A DNA stretch of 10,370 nt from Bacteroidia bacterium (GCA_030431945.1 JAUIIF010000103.1:1-10370); one strand, 5' to 3'; positions 1-6,631 are shown, numbered from the stretch's first letter. Translations and numbers: made by a program. The notes: generated by a model from the sequence alone, not told the origin.

Positions 1-1677
1 GATTTCTGGTTCACCCCACAGGGCGCCCACGTATTGCCTTATGACTGGTTTACCTGGTTGGAGCAGCCCGATAGTAAAAATCTCTTTCGGAGTAATGACC
101 ATATGGGGATGTTGGGCTATCTGCCGATGGATTCTTCGAGAATGAATCCTTCGGGCCTGCCGGTGGGGTTTGCCATGTCGCGGGCCAATTCTCAGGAGGA
201 AGCCTTCGTCGGGTTTACCTGCGCAGCTTGTCATACCAACGAGATTGAGTACGGCGGCAAACGGTTTCTTATCGATGGCGCGCCAACGCTGGCCAATTTT
301 GTGGGCTTTTTTGACCGGCTGGTCCTGTCATTGAACCAAACTTACGATGACCCGGAAAAATTTGCGCGTTTTGCTAAAAACGTGCTGGGGGACAAGTATC
401 AGGTCCGGGAAGCACAGGAGAAACTCCGGTTGCGCCTCCAAACCTGGATGGTCGGCTCCACGGAGCGTCAAGGCGTAAATCAGACCTCTCCTGACCTGCC
501 TAAAGATTTTACGAGTTACGGCCGGTTGGATGCTTTCACGAATATTGAAAATGCCGGGACAGCCTTTGCCCTGAAAATGCTGCACAACCGCAACCCGGCC
601 AATGCCCCCGTCTCCTATCCGTTTTTGTGGGGAACGCACCAATCGAACCGGGTACAGTGGAATGGCAGTGCGCCGAATATCCCCCGGGTGGTTGGCCCGA
701 TGGTCCGCAACATCGGCCAGGTCGTGGGCGTTTTTGGCGGGTTGGAGATGAAGGAGGCTTCTTTCTGGCGCAGGCTCCTGGGTAAGAAGATTATTTATTC
801 CTCGACGGTTGATTTCGAAGGCCTGGGCCGCCTGGAAGGGCTCGTCAGGAATATTCGGGCGCCGCAGTGGAATGATCCCATCTCGAATCTTCCGGACCTG
901 GACATGGCCATGGTGTCAAAGGGCAGAATACTCTTCGCCGATAACTGCCAGAGTTGTCATCAGATTATGACCCCTGAGCAATGGGATCAGCCCTACGAGG
1001 CCTTCATGACTCCGGTGGCAGAGTTGGGCACCGACCCAATGACCGCCTGGGCGGCAGAACACCACATGGCCGCCACCGGAATCCTGAAGGGAACCAAGGG
1101 CAAAGTGGTTATTGGCAGCCATTTCCCCGACAGCACCCAGGCCATTAACATTTCGGTGAACGGGGTGGCGGGCCTGGCTCTGAAGCATCCGGGTAAAGTC
1201 GTCAGGGGAATCGTAAACACCGAGCGGGTGAAGGCCCGGGAAAACCTGAATGAAAACTTCGCTTATCGCGACGTAATCGTAGAAGAACGGGCTGATGAGC
1301 ATGACCTTATGGCGCAGGTGGATCATGACCATGATGACAACACCCCCACCGTCCGGAACCTCAAAGGACTCTACTATAAGGCCCGTCCGCTCAACGGCAT
1401 CTGGGCTACAGCTCCCTACCTGCACAATGGCTCGGTTCCCAATCTGTGGGCCCTGATGATGGACCCGGCAGCGCGGCCCCAGCAATTCTGGGTAGGTAGT
1501 ACCAAATTTGATCCGAAGCGAGTTGGGTTTGTTGACAACCGTGGCAAAAACCTCTTCCGGGTGGTTGATGATGCGGGTAACATTATTGAAGGGAACTCAA
1601 ATCTCGGCCACAATTACGGTACGCACCTCAGCGATACTGAGAAGTGGGCCATCATCGAGTTTATGAAGTCACTTTAG
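1..1677 (+). CDS. Di-heme cytochrome c peroxidase-family protein (5' end outside window)
   Basis: The reading frame is open from base 1, so at least 558 residues are seen and the N-terminus, expected to carry an export signal, lies upstream. Two c-type heme-binding motifs are visible, CAACH at residues 74-78 and CQSCH at 316-320 (counted from base 1). The opening TPQG...LPYDWF...LEQ stretch and the late APYLHNGSVPNLW stretch are hallmarks of the large di-heme peroxidase/oxygenase proteins that include RoxA-like enzymes as well as MauG/CcpA relatives. Such proteins act in the periplasm or are secreted, using one heme for electron transfer and the other for peroxide or oxygen chemistry. The size favours the RoxA-like branch over classical 35-kDa CcpA, but the substrate cannot be told. 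It is followed after 11 bp by a catalase-like lipoprotein gene, so the two are probably cotranscribed. Family assignment is strong; exact activity is open. Confidence 0.88.
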   Translation, partial: DFWFTPQGAHVLPYDWFTWLEQPDSKNLFRSNDHMGMLGYLPMDSSRMNPSGLPVGFAMSRANSQEEAFVGFTCAACHTNEIEYGGKRFLIDGAPTLANFVGFFDRLVLSLNQTYDDPEKFARFAKNVLGDKYQVREAQEKLRLRLQTWMVGSTERQGVNQTSPDLPKDFTSYGRLDAFTNIENAGTAFALKMLHNRNPANAPVSYPFLWGTHQSNRVQWNGSAPNIPRVVGPMVRNIGQVVGVFGGLEMKEASFWRRLLGKKIIYSSTVDFEGLGRLEGLVRNIRAPQWNDPISNLPDLDMAMVSKGRILFADNCQSCHQIMTPEQWDQPYEAFMTPVAELGTDPMTAWAAEHHMAATGILKGTKGKVVIGSHFPDSTQAINISVNGVAGLALKHPGKVVRGIVNTERVKARENLNENFAYRDVIVEERADEHDLMAQVDHDHDDNTPTVRNLKGLYYKARPLNGIWATAPYLHNGSVPNLWALMMDPAARPQQFWVGSTKFDPKRVGFVDNRGKNLFRVVDDAGNIIEGNSNLGHNYGTHLSDTEKWAIIEFMKSL

Positions 1678-1688
1678 CAAAAAGTACT

Positions 1689-2771
1689 ATGAGAAATTTA
1701 CTGATTTTACTGGCCCTGACGGGGCTGGGGTTTACCTCGTGTACTACACCGAAAATTGCGGAGGAGCGACCGCCTAAAGGAGAAAAGGCGGCAACGGAAA
1801 AAATCATCGGGCTGCTGAAAGAACGACTGGAAAAGGATTACCCTGCTCCGGCCCGGACCAAACGGGATGCCCACCCGAAGCAACATGGCCTGGTAAAGGC
1901 CGAGTTCATCATCGAACCTGATATTCCGAGTCAACTAAAAGTTGGCATTTTCAGGGAAGCAAAGACTTACGAGTCCTGGATTCGGTACTCCAATCTTTCG
2001 CCCGGAAACCCTGACCTGAAGAAGGACTCCCGCGGCATGGCCATCAAAGTGATGGGGGTGGCAGGAAAGAAGATGCTGCCGGGTTTGGAGGATGCCCTTA
2101 CCCAGGACTTTGTTTTCATGAGTACCCAGGTTTTCGTGACCAAGGACGTAAAGGGCTTTGGAAACCTGCTGGGGTCGATTAACCGGAGCAAACTGAATGC
2201 TGCGCTGCATTTTCTCACCCATCCCCGGTTGGTGGGCTTATTTCTAAAGGTTCAGATTCAAATACCTAACCTGCTGGGAGTGGAGTGGGGGAGTACCACT
2301 CCTTACCTGCTTGGCGACGGGATGGCCGTGAAGTATGCCGTTTTGCCGCGTACGCCCACCACGGAGTCGATTCCCGACAAGAAGGACAACGTTGCTGATG
2401 ATTACCTGCGGGAACGCTTAGTGGCCAATTTAGCAGAAGAGGACGTCTACCTGGATTTTTACGTCCAGTTGCAGAAAGACCCCCGAACGATGCCAATCGA
2501 AGATCCGCGTAAATTATGGAAGCCCGAAGAATCCCCTTTCATAAAAGTGGCTACCATCAAGGTGCTGAAACAGACTTTTGATACCCCGGAACAACAACTT
2601 TACGGAGACAATCTTTCCTTCTCCCCGTGGCACGCCTTACCCGTTCACCGACCGTTGGGAGGTGTCAACCGAGGCCGGCGGGCCATCTACATGACCATGT
2701 CCGCGTTCCGGCACGATCGTAATCAGGAGAAGATGGCGGAACCCGCAAGTTGGGCTGATTTCCGGGAGTAG
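1689..2771 (+). CDS. Catalase-like heme domain lipoprotein
   Basis: This 360-residue protein starts at ATG 1689. An upstream in-frame GTG at 1644 would overlap the previous gene and bury the signal peptide, so it was not used. Residues 1-18 form a lipoprotein signal ending in FTSC, with Cys18 the likely lipidated residue, placing it in the envelope. The body matches the short catalase-like (SrpA-type) family: HGLVKAEF around His66 (distal His position), a RYSN...KDSRGMAIK block, a QDFVF...VFVTKD block, and a C-terminal FSPWHALPVHRPLGG then RRAIY (Arg330, Tyr334) that could be the proximal heme-ligand motif. By eye, the residue aligning with the catalase active-site Asn is Ser145. The family binds heme and may destroy H2O2 or organic/lipid hydroperoxides. 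Pairing with the upstream di-heme protein supports a shared peroxide or oxygenation role. True catalase activity is uncertain. Confidence 0.85.
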   Translation: MRNLLILLALTGLGFTSCTTPKIAEERPPKGEKAATEKIIGLLKERLEKDYPAPARTKRDAHPKQHGLVKAEFIIEPDIPSQLKVGIFREAKTYESWIRYSNLSPGNPDLKKDSRGMAIKVMGVAGKKMLPGLEDALTQDFVFMSTQVFVTKDVKGFGNLLGSINRSKLNAALHFLTHPRLVGLFLKVQIQIPNLLGVEWGSTTPYLLGDGMAVKYAVLPRTPTTESIPDKKDNVADDYLRERLVANLAEEDVYLDFYVQLQKDPRTMPIEDPRKLWKPEESPFIKVATIKVLKQTFDTPEQQLYGDNLSFSPWHALPVHRPLGGVNRGRRAIYMTMSAFRHDRNQEKMAEPASWADFRE

Positions 2772-3004
2772 CGACGGCTGGGCGTTAGCAGGGCAGGCCA
2801 CCCGCTTTCCTTGGGGCGGCGGCGCGCAGGTGCAGGGTAAGGTGAAAGGGCAGGCGAATCTGCCAGGGTACGGCTGCCGGATCTGATTTATCACCCACAA
2901 AAACCTGTACCTTGGCAGCAGGCCAGTCTGCAGGTGTAGGTTTTTTGTCGTAACTAGTGGCCACTCGCAACCCGCAACCCGCCACCCGCAACCCGCAACC
3001 CGCA
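2772..3004. other. Intergenic region between the heme operon and the kinase/ACAD operon
   Basis: This 233-bp gap separates two same-strand operons. Its first ~125 bp are GC-rich with no convincing gene or motif. Then come a bidirectional hairpin terminator (2899-2946) and a heptamer tandem array (2961-3005) that runs into the next start codon. No good TTG / TAnnTTTG promoter is visible between the terminator and the start, so where the downstream operon is transcribed from is unclear. Confidence 0.7.
2899..2946. terminator. Bidirectional rho-independent terminator
   Basis: AAAAACCTGTACC (2899-2911) pairs with GGTGTAGGTTTTT (2933-2945) over 13 bp with two G-T wobbles. GCAG (2915-2918) can pair with CTGC (2928-2931) to extend the stem inward. 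The left arm begins with an A-run and the right arm ends in six T's, so it would work on either strand. On the plus strand it sits 127 bp after the catalase-like gene and should end that operon. Confidence 0.75.
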
Positions 3005-3005
3005 A
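2961..3005. repeat. Heptanucleotide tandem array, unit CAACCCG
   Basis: Six consecutive 7-bp units are seen: a degenerate ccactcg, then caacccg, caacccg, ccacccg, caacccg, caacccg, followed by a partial caa whose last A is the first base of the ATG at 3005. Reading through from an in-frame GTG at 2957 would give an N-terminal NPQPATRNPQPA extension that is not part of the kinase fold. The array fills the space where a leader or promoter would be expected. Confidence 0.9.
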
Positions 3006-4051
3006 TGATGCCCGACCATGCTCCCATTCGCCCCGGTGAAGAACTCGCCTGGCCCAGGCTGGAGACCTATTTACGAAAAGAAATGCCCGGTCTTTCCGGA
3101 GACTTTACCGTTGCCCAGTTTCACGGGGGGCACGCCAACCTGACGTATCTCCTGCGGTTCGGCGCGCAGGAGCTGGTCTTACGGCGGCCTCCCTTTGGTA
3201 AAATAGCCCCTGGTGCCCACGATATGCGCCGCGAATTCCGGGTCCTGCACGGCCTTAATCCTTTTTTTGCACCTGCGCCCCGCGCCCATCTGCTTTGTAC
3301 GGATCCTGCTATTATTGGTAGTGATTTCGTCGTAATGGAAAGACGGGAAGGGGTGGTGGTAAGAACTAAATTGCCGCACTGTTTTGCCGGAGTGGCCGCC
3401 GTGGAAAAAAGGCTGACCGATGCCCTGATGCGGGTAGTGGCCGACCTGCACCTGGTCAATACCGACACCCCGGCCTTGCGGGAACTGGGCAAGCCAGCGG
3501 GCTTCGCCGCGCGCCAGTTGGCTGGTTGGACGAAGCGCTGGCACCTGGCTAAACTGGCTGAAAATGAAGATATCAATTTTCTGACCGACGCACTCCGCAA
3601 GGACATCCCCCTGGCCCAGCGGGTCAGCATTGTCCACGGGGACCTGAAGTTTGATAATTGCCAGTTCCAGCCCGATAACCCGGACCTGGTTACCGCTGTT
3701 TTTGACTGGGACATGGCCACCCTGGGAGATCCCCTGGTGGACCTGGCCGGTCTGCTGAGTTTCTGGCCGGACGAACGCCTGAACCAGGAAGACCTGCCCG
3801 TACAACTGCTGGGAGGAGACTGGCCCGATAAAGCGTATTTGAGGAAGCAATACGCCAGCTACTCCGGGCTGGACCTTTCCCGCATGCCCTGGTACGAGGC
3901 TTTCTCTTGCCTGAAGACAGCGGTTATCGTGCAACAGCTTTACACCCGTTATGCGGCGGGAGCTACTAAAGACGTCAGGATGGAAAAATTCGGAACTGCC
4001 GCCCGGGCCTTTGCCCGGCTGGGCCGCATCATCCTGACCGAAAACACATAA
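3005..4051 (+). CDS. APH-fold kinase, ACAD10/11- or LvaA-like (putative 4-hydroxyacyl-CoA kinase)
   Basis: This 348-residue cytoplasmic protein carries the aminoglycoside phosphotransferase (APH) kinase fold. Seen directly: a GGHANLTY glycine-rich loop (41-48), RRPPFGK (60-66) and AHDMRREF (71-78), the latter two typical of the ACAD10/11-associated branch; the catalytic loop HGDLKFDN (211-218) with Asp213 and Asn218; and the metal-binding FDWDMATLGDP starting at 233. The start is ATG 3005 (or the adjacent ATG at 3008); the GTG at 2957 is rejected because its extension is only repeat-encoded. In the known family, LvaA of Pseudomonas putida and the kinase domain of mammalian ACAD10/ACAD11 phosphorylate the 4-hydroxyl of 4-hydroxyacyl-CoA, and the partner dehydrogenase then removes the phosphate. 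The partner lies 9 bp downstream. Substrate is inferred from family and neighbour; aminoglycoside resistance is unlikely. Confidence 0.88.
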   Translation: MMPDHAPIRPGEELAWPRLETYLRKEMPGLSGDFTVAQFHGGHANLTYLLRFGAQELVLRRPPFGKIAPGAHDMRREFRVLHGLNPFFAPAPRAHLLCTDPAIIGSDFVVMERREGVVVRTKLPHCFAGVAAVEKRLTDALMRVVADLHLVNTDTPALRELGKPAGFAARQLAGWTKRWHLAKLAENEDINFLTDALRKDIPLAQRVSIVHGDLKFDNCQFQPDNPDLVTAVFDWDMATLGDPLVDLAGLLSFWPDERLNQEDLPVQLLGGDWPDKAYLRKQYASYSGLDLSRMPWYEAFSCLKTAVIVQQLYTRYAAGATKDVRMEKFGTAARAFARLGRIILTENT

Positions 4052-4060
4052 ACTGGTACT

Positions 4061-5269
4061 ATGCATTTCAGTTATTCACCGAAAACCCTGGAATTACGAC
4101 ATCGACTGGAGGCTTTCATGGCGGAGCATGTCTACCCCATTGAGGCGGACTACGTTCGCTGGACACATGACCACCCGTGGCGGGTATTTCCAGGTATGGA
4201 AGCACTAAAGGCCAAGGCCAAAGCTGCCGGCTTGTGGAACCTTTTTCTTCCCCGGGAGTACGGAGACTTCAGCCCCGGATTAACCAACCTGGAGTATGCA
4301 CCGCTAGCTGAGGTAATGGGGCGCGTACTATGGGCAAGTGAAATTTTTAATTGCAATGCACCGGATACGGGTAATATGGAAGTGCTGGCAAAATACGGGT
4401 CTGGCCACCAGCAGAAAAAGTGGTTGCTGCCCTTGCTGGACGGACAAATAAGAAGTGCCTTTCTGATGACGGAACCAGCCGTTGCCAGCTCCGATGCCAC
4501 GAATATCGCGACCCGGATTGAAGCTGCCGGCGACGAATACGTCATCAACGGCCACAAGTGGTGGAGCACGGGAGCTATGCACCCGGATTGTACGGTTTTT
4601 GTGGTGATGGGAAAAACAAATCCGGAAGCCGACCGTCACCACCAGCAGAGTATGATCCTGGTTCCGGCCAGTACACCCGGGGTCGAAATCGTCAGACCCC
4701 TGACGGCCTTTGGAGGGTATGACAGCCCTTTTGGTCACGCAGAGGTTAAGCTGACCAACGTACGGGTCCCCGCCGAAAACCTGATCCTCGGAGAAGGCAA
4801 AGGTTTTGCCATTGCTCAGGGCCGTCTTGGCCCGGGGCGGATCCACCACTGTATGCGCTTGATCGGCGCTGCGCAAAGAAGCCTGGAAATGATGTGTAAG
4901 CGCGTGACGGAACGCCAGGCTTTCGGGCGCCCTATCAGTGCCTTTTCTTCCATCCGGCAAGACGTGGCCCGCTCAGCTTGTGACGTAGAACAAGCCAGGT
5001 TGCTGACGCTTTCTGCGGCAGACCGTATTGATCGCGAAGGCATAAAAGCAGCTAAAGACCTGGTTTCGATGATCAAAATTGTAGCGCCGACAATGGCTGC
5101 AACCGTTATTGACCGCGCCATACAGGCACACGGCGGCCTGGGCGTTTCCGGGGATCTGCCGCTGGCGGATTTTTGGGCTTACGCCCGGAGCATTCGCCTG
5201 GCGGACGGGCCGGACGAAGTACACATGTACCAGCTGGGCAAACTTAAAATTGCTGAGCTGGGCCAGTAA
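4061..5269 (+). CDS. Acyl-CoA dehydrogenase, ACAD10/11- or LvaC-like
   Basis: This is a 402-residue flavoprotein of normal length for the acyl-CoA dehydrogenase family. Seen directly: MTEPAVASSDATNI (from residue 136), GHKWWSTGA (from 164), RQAFGRP (285-291), AHGGLGVSGDLPLA (HGG at 357-359), and ADGPDEVH near the C-terminus. In that last block Asp382 sits where medium-chain enzymes have the catalytic Glu; the DGPDEVH form is typical of the ACAD10/11 branch. It shares a transcript with the kinase gene (9-bp gap, no Shine-Dalgarno). Together they correspond to the two halves of the fused eukaryotic ACAD10/11. The likely reaction is conversion of 4-phosphoacyl-CoA to an enoyl-CoA that can re-enter beta-oxidation, rather than simple fatty acyl-CoA oxidation; this is inference from the family and the pairing. 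No lvaB-like small gene lies between the two. Confidence 0.92.
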   Translation: MHFSYSPKTLELRHRLEAFMAEHVYPIEADYVRWTHDHPWRVFPGMEALKAKAKAAGLWNLFLPREYGDFSPGLTNLEYAPLAEVMGRVLWASEIFNCNAPDTGNMEVLAKYGSGHQQKKWLLPLLDGQIRSAFLMTEPAVASSDATNIATRIEAAGDEYVINGHKWWSTGAMHPDCTVFVVMGKTNPEADRHHQQSMILVPASTPGVEIVRPLTAFGGYDSPFGHAEVKLTNVRVPAENLILGEGKGFAIAQGRLGPGRIHHCMRLIGAAQRSLEMMCKRVTERQAFGRPISAFSSIRQDVARSACDVEQARLLTLSAADRIDREGIKAAKDLVSMIKIVAPTMAATVIDRAIQAHGGLGVSGDLPLADFWAYARSIRLADGPDEVHMYQLGKLKIAELGQ

Positions 5270-5500
5270 GCAAAAGAGAATCAGTCTTTTAGAAAATATG
5301 TTAAACCTAACTTAAAATCGTTGTTTTATCCTGAAACAGCCTAATTTTGCCCAACAATTAGAATGATTGACACGTTACGCTTCTTTAAAACCAACACACC
5401 TAAGAATTCACTTTTAGCCATTTAGCCTTTATCCACAACAGACTTGACCGTCTTTATTTCACCCATTCCGGGAGCTTTGCACAACCTGTTTCCGGAATAA
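5270..5500. other. Intergenic region upstream of the serine hydrolase
   Basis: This 231-bp AT-richer gap holds a weak AAAAGA/TCTTTT hairpin just after the dehydrogenase stop (5272-5290), a good Bacteroidota promoter match at 5321-5349, and an inverted repeat ATTCCGG/CCGGAAT (5465-5471 and 5492-5498) right before the next start codon. No small gene is convincing. The composition shift against the flanking genes fits a regulatory gap. Confidence 0.6.
5321..5349 (+). promoter_or_regulatory. Bacteroidota-type promoter for the serine hydrolase
   Basis: A TTG at 5321-5323 is followed after 18 bp by TAATTTTG (5342-5349), a full match to the -7 consensus TAnnTTTG of the Bacteroidota primary sigma factor, with spacing in the usual range. 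Transcription would begin near 5356, giving a leader of about 145 nt. A closer but poorer -7 candidate, GAGCTTTG at 5472-5479, has no well-placed -33 box. Confidence 0.5.
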
Positions 5501-6523
5501 ATGGCACTTATGTTTAAACGTAGTTTTTATTTCCTACTTTCAGTTTTGGCGGTATTATTTATGAGCACCGTCGAATACGATAACAGCAAATCTTTAGGAG
5601 ATCAAATGGGACTGTTCAGCGTTTTCAACGCGACGGATTTTTTGCCCTCCACCACTAAAGATGAACCGGTTCTTACCAAGGCTTTTTCACTGTCCGCTGA
5701 AGAAATTCGTGCTGAAATTGATGCTGAAGTTCCTTCCCTGAGAAGTCTGAAAAGTGCCACCCTTGAGCTTCAGCTCAAGCAAGCCCTCAACGCTAACCCT
5801 ACTTGGCGGGACCTGATCAAGAGCAAACGGCTTTCCGTAGGTATTGTAGACATGTCTGATCAGGCAGGTGCCCGCTTTGCGACGGTTAACGGACGGCACA
5901 TGATGTATGCTGCCAGCCTTCCGAAAATTGCGGTACTGGCCGCAGCCCACGACGCGATTGAGCGTGGTGAGTTGAAAGAAAGTGCAGAAGTTCGCGCGGA
6001 CATGCGTCTGATGATTGCCAAGTCAAATAACGCTGCCACTACGCGGATGATTGATCGAATCGGTTTTGAACGTATCGAGCGGACAATGACTGACCCTAAC
6101 CTGAAGTTGTATGACCCCAGTTTCGGGGGTGGACTTTGGGTTGGAAAGCGTTATGCTGCCGGTGGCAGACGGCACCCTGACCCCATCAAAGGCATAAGCC
6201 ATGCTGCAACGACGGAACAAATTTGCCGTTACTTCTACCTGCTGGCAAACGACAAGTTGATCAGTGAGCGTAGCAGCCAGAAGATGCGGTCTTACCTGGT
6301 TGATCCGCAACTGCACCACAAATTCGTCAACGTACTTGATCGTGTTGCACCGAATGCGAAGGTCTACCGTAAATCTGGTTCCTGGTCTTCGTTTCACGCT
6401 GACGTGGCGCTCGTACAGGGGCCGGACCGTAACTACATTATGACGGCACTGGTTGACGATGCTAACGGTGAGCAGATTTGCCGTGATCTGGCGAAAGTGC
6501 TTGATGACATGCTTGCAGACTAA
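5501..6523 (+). CDS. Exported serine hydrolase of the beta-lactamase/PBP fold
   Basis: This is a 340-residue protein with an N-terminal hydrophobic signal or anchor (about residues 7-21), so it is probably periplasmic or membrane-tethered. The three class A-like active-site motifs are in order: SLPK (Ser139-Lys142), SNN (Ser175-Asn177, the SDN counterpart) and KSG (Lys291-Gly293). The segment after SNN reads DPSFGGGLW and shows no obvious match to the class A omega-loop with its deacylating Glu. This suits a penicillin-binding-like or other serine hydrolase better than a true beta-lactamase. Residues about 25-110 form a poorly conserved linker. The start may be ATG 5501 or the in-frame ATG at 5510, which gives a more typical signal peptide (MFKRSF...). 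It is a single-gene unit with its own promoter and a strong terminator. The substrate is unknown; cell-wall-related activity is inference. Confidence 0.85.
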   Translation: MALMFKRSFYFLLSVLAVLFMSTVEYDNSKSLGDQMGLFSVFNATDFLPSTTKDEPVLTKAFSLSAEEIRAEIDAEVPSLRSLKSATLELQLKQALNANPTWRDLIKSKRLSVGIVDMSDQAGARFATVNGRHMMYAASLPKIAVLAAAHDAIERGELKESAEVRADMRLMIAKSNNAATTRMIDRIGFERIERTMTDPNLKLYDPSFGGGLWVGKRYAAGGRRHPDPIKGISHAATTEQICRYFYLLANDKLISERSSQKMRSYLVDPQLHHKFVNVLDRVAPNAKVYRKSGSWSSFHADVALVQGPDRNYIMTALVDDANGEQICRDLAKVLDDMLAD

Positions 6524-6543
6524 TCGTCTGAATACAGAGAATT

Positions 6544-6585
6544 ATCGCCCCACTAAGTCCAACTTAGTGGGGCGATGCTGTTTTT
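6544..6585 (+). terminator. Rho-independent terminator of the serine hydrolase gene
   Basis: ATCGCCCCACTAAGT (6544-6558) pairs perfectly over 15 bp with ACTTAGTGGGGCGAT (6562-6576), leaving a three-base loop. A gctgttttt tail follows, with five T's at 6581-6585. It begins 21 bp after the stop codon. Confidence 0.9.
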
Positions 6586-6608
6586 AGCAGGTTGGTTTTG
6601 TAACTTGG
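6581..6608 (+). promoter_or_regulatory. Possible promoter of the beta-helix gene, overlapping the terminator tail
   Basis: Only 46 bp separate the terminator T-run from the chosen start. TAACTTGG (6601-6608) differs by one base from TAnnTTTG and would place transcription start about 17 nt before the ATG at 6632. The upstream T-rich tract at 6581-6585 is a weak, closely spaced -33 candidate. Confidence 0.25.
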
Positions 6609-6631
6609 GAGCACACAACAAATCCAAGTAC

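Noticed and set aside
1644..1688. Upstream GTG start for the catalase-like gene
   Set aside because: It overlaps the preceding gene and would put 15 residues in front of an otherwise perfect lipoprotein signal.
2908..2915. TACCTTGG as a -7 promoter box for the kinase operon
   Set aside because: It lies within the arm and loop of the bidirectional terminator, is one base off consensus, and has no good -33 partner.
2957..3004. GTG start giving a longer kinase
   Set aside because: The extra residues are encoded entirely by the heptamer array, and kinase homologues begin close to the ATG at 3005.
2785..3027. Minus-strand small frames with repeated RVAGCG residues
   Set aside because: The repeated residues come only from the heptamer array, and the rest crosses a terminator; this is a known type of spurious call over such repeats.
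3005..4051. Aminoglycoside resistance gene
   Set aside because: The protein has the APH fold, but its RRPPxGK and AHDMRRE motifs and the adjacent acyl-CoA dehydrogenase point to the ACAD10/11-type kinases.
3179..4066. Long minus-strand open frame opposite the kinase gene
   Set aside because: Its translation has no recognisable motif, while the plus strand carries a full, well-conserved kinase; it is a by-product of GC-rich codon use. The same applies to minus-strand frames at 916-1485, 4328-4960 and 7201-7785.
6575..6631. ATG start inside the terminator for the beta-helix gene
   Set aside because: The ATG lies in the right arm of a perfect terminator hairpin, and the downstream ATG at 6632 starts a clean signal peptide.
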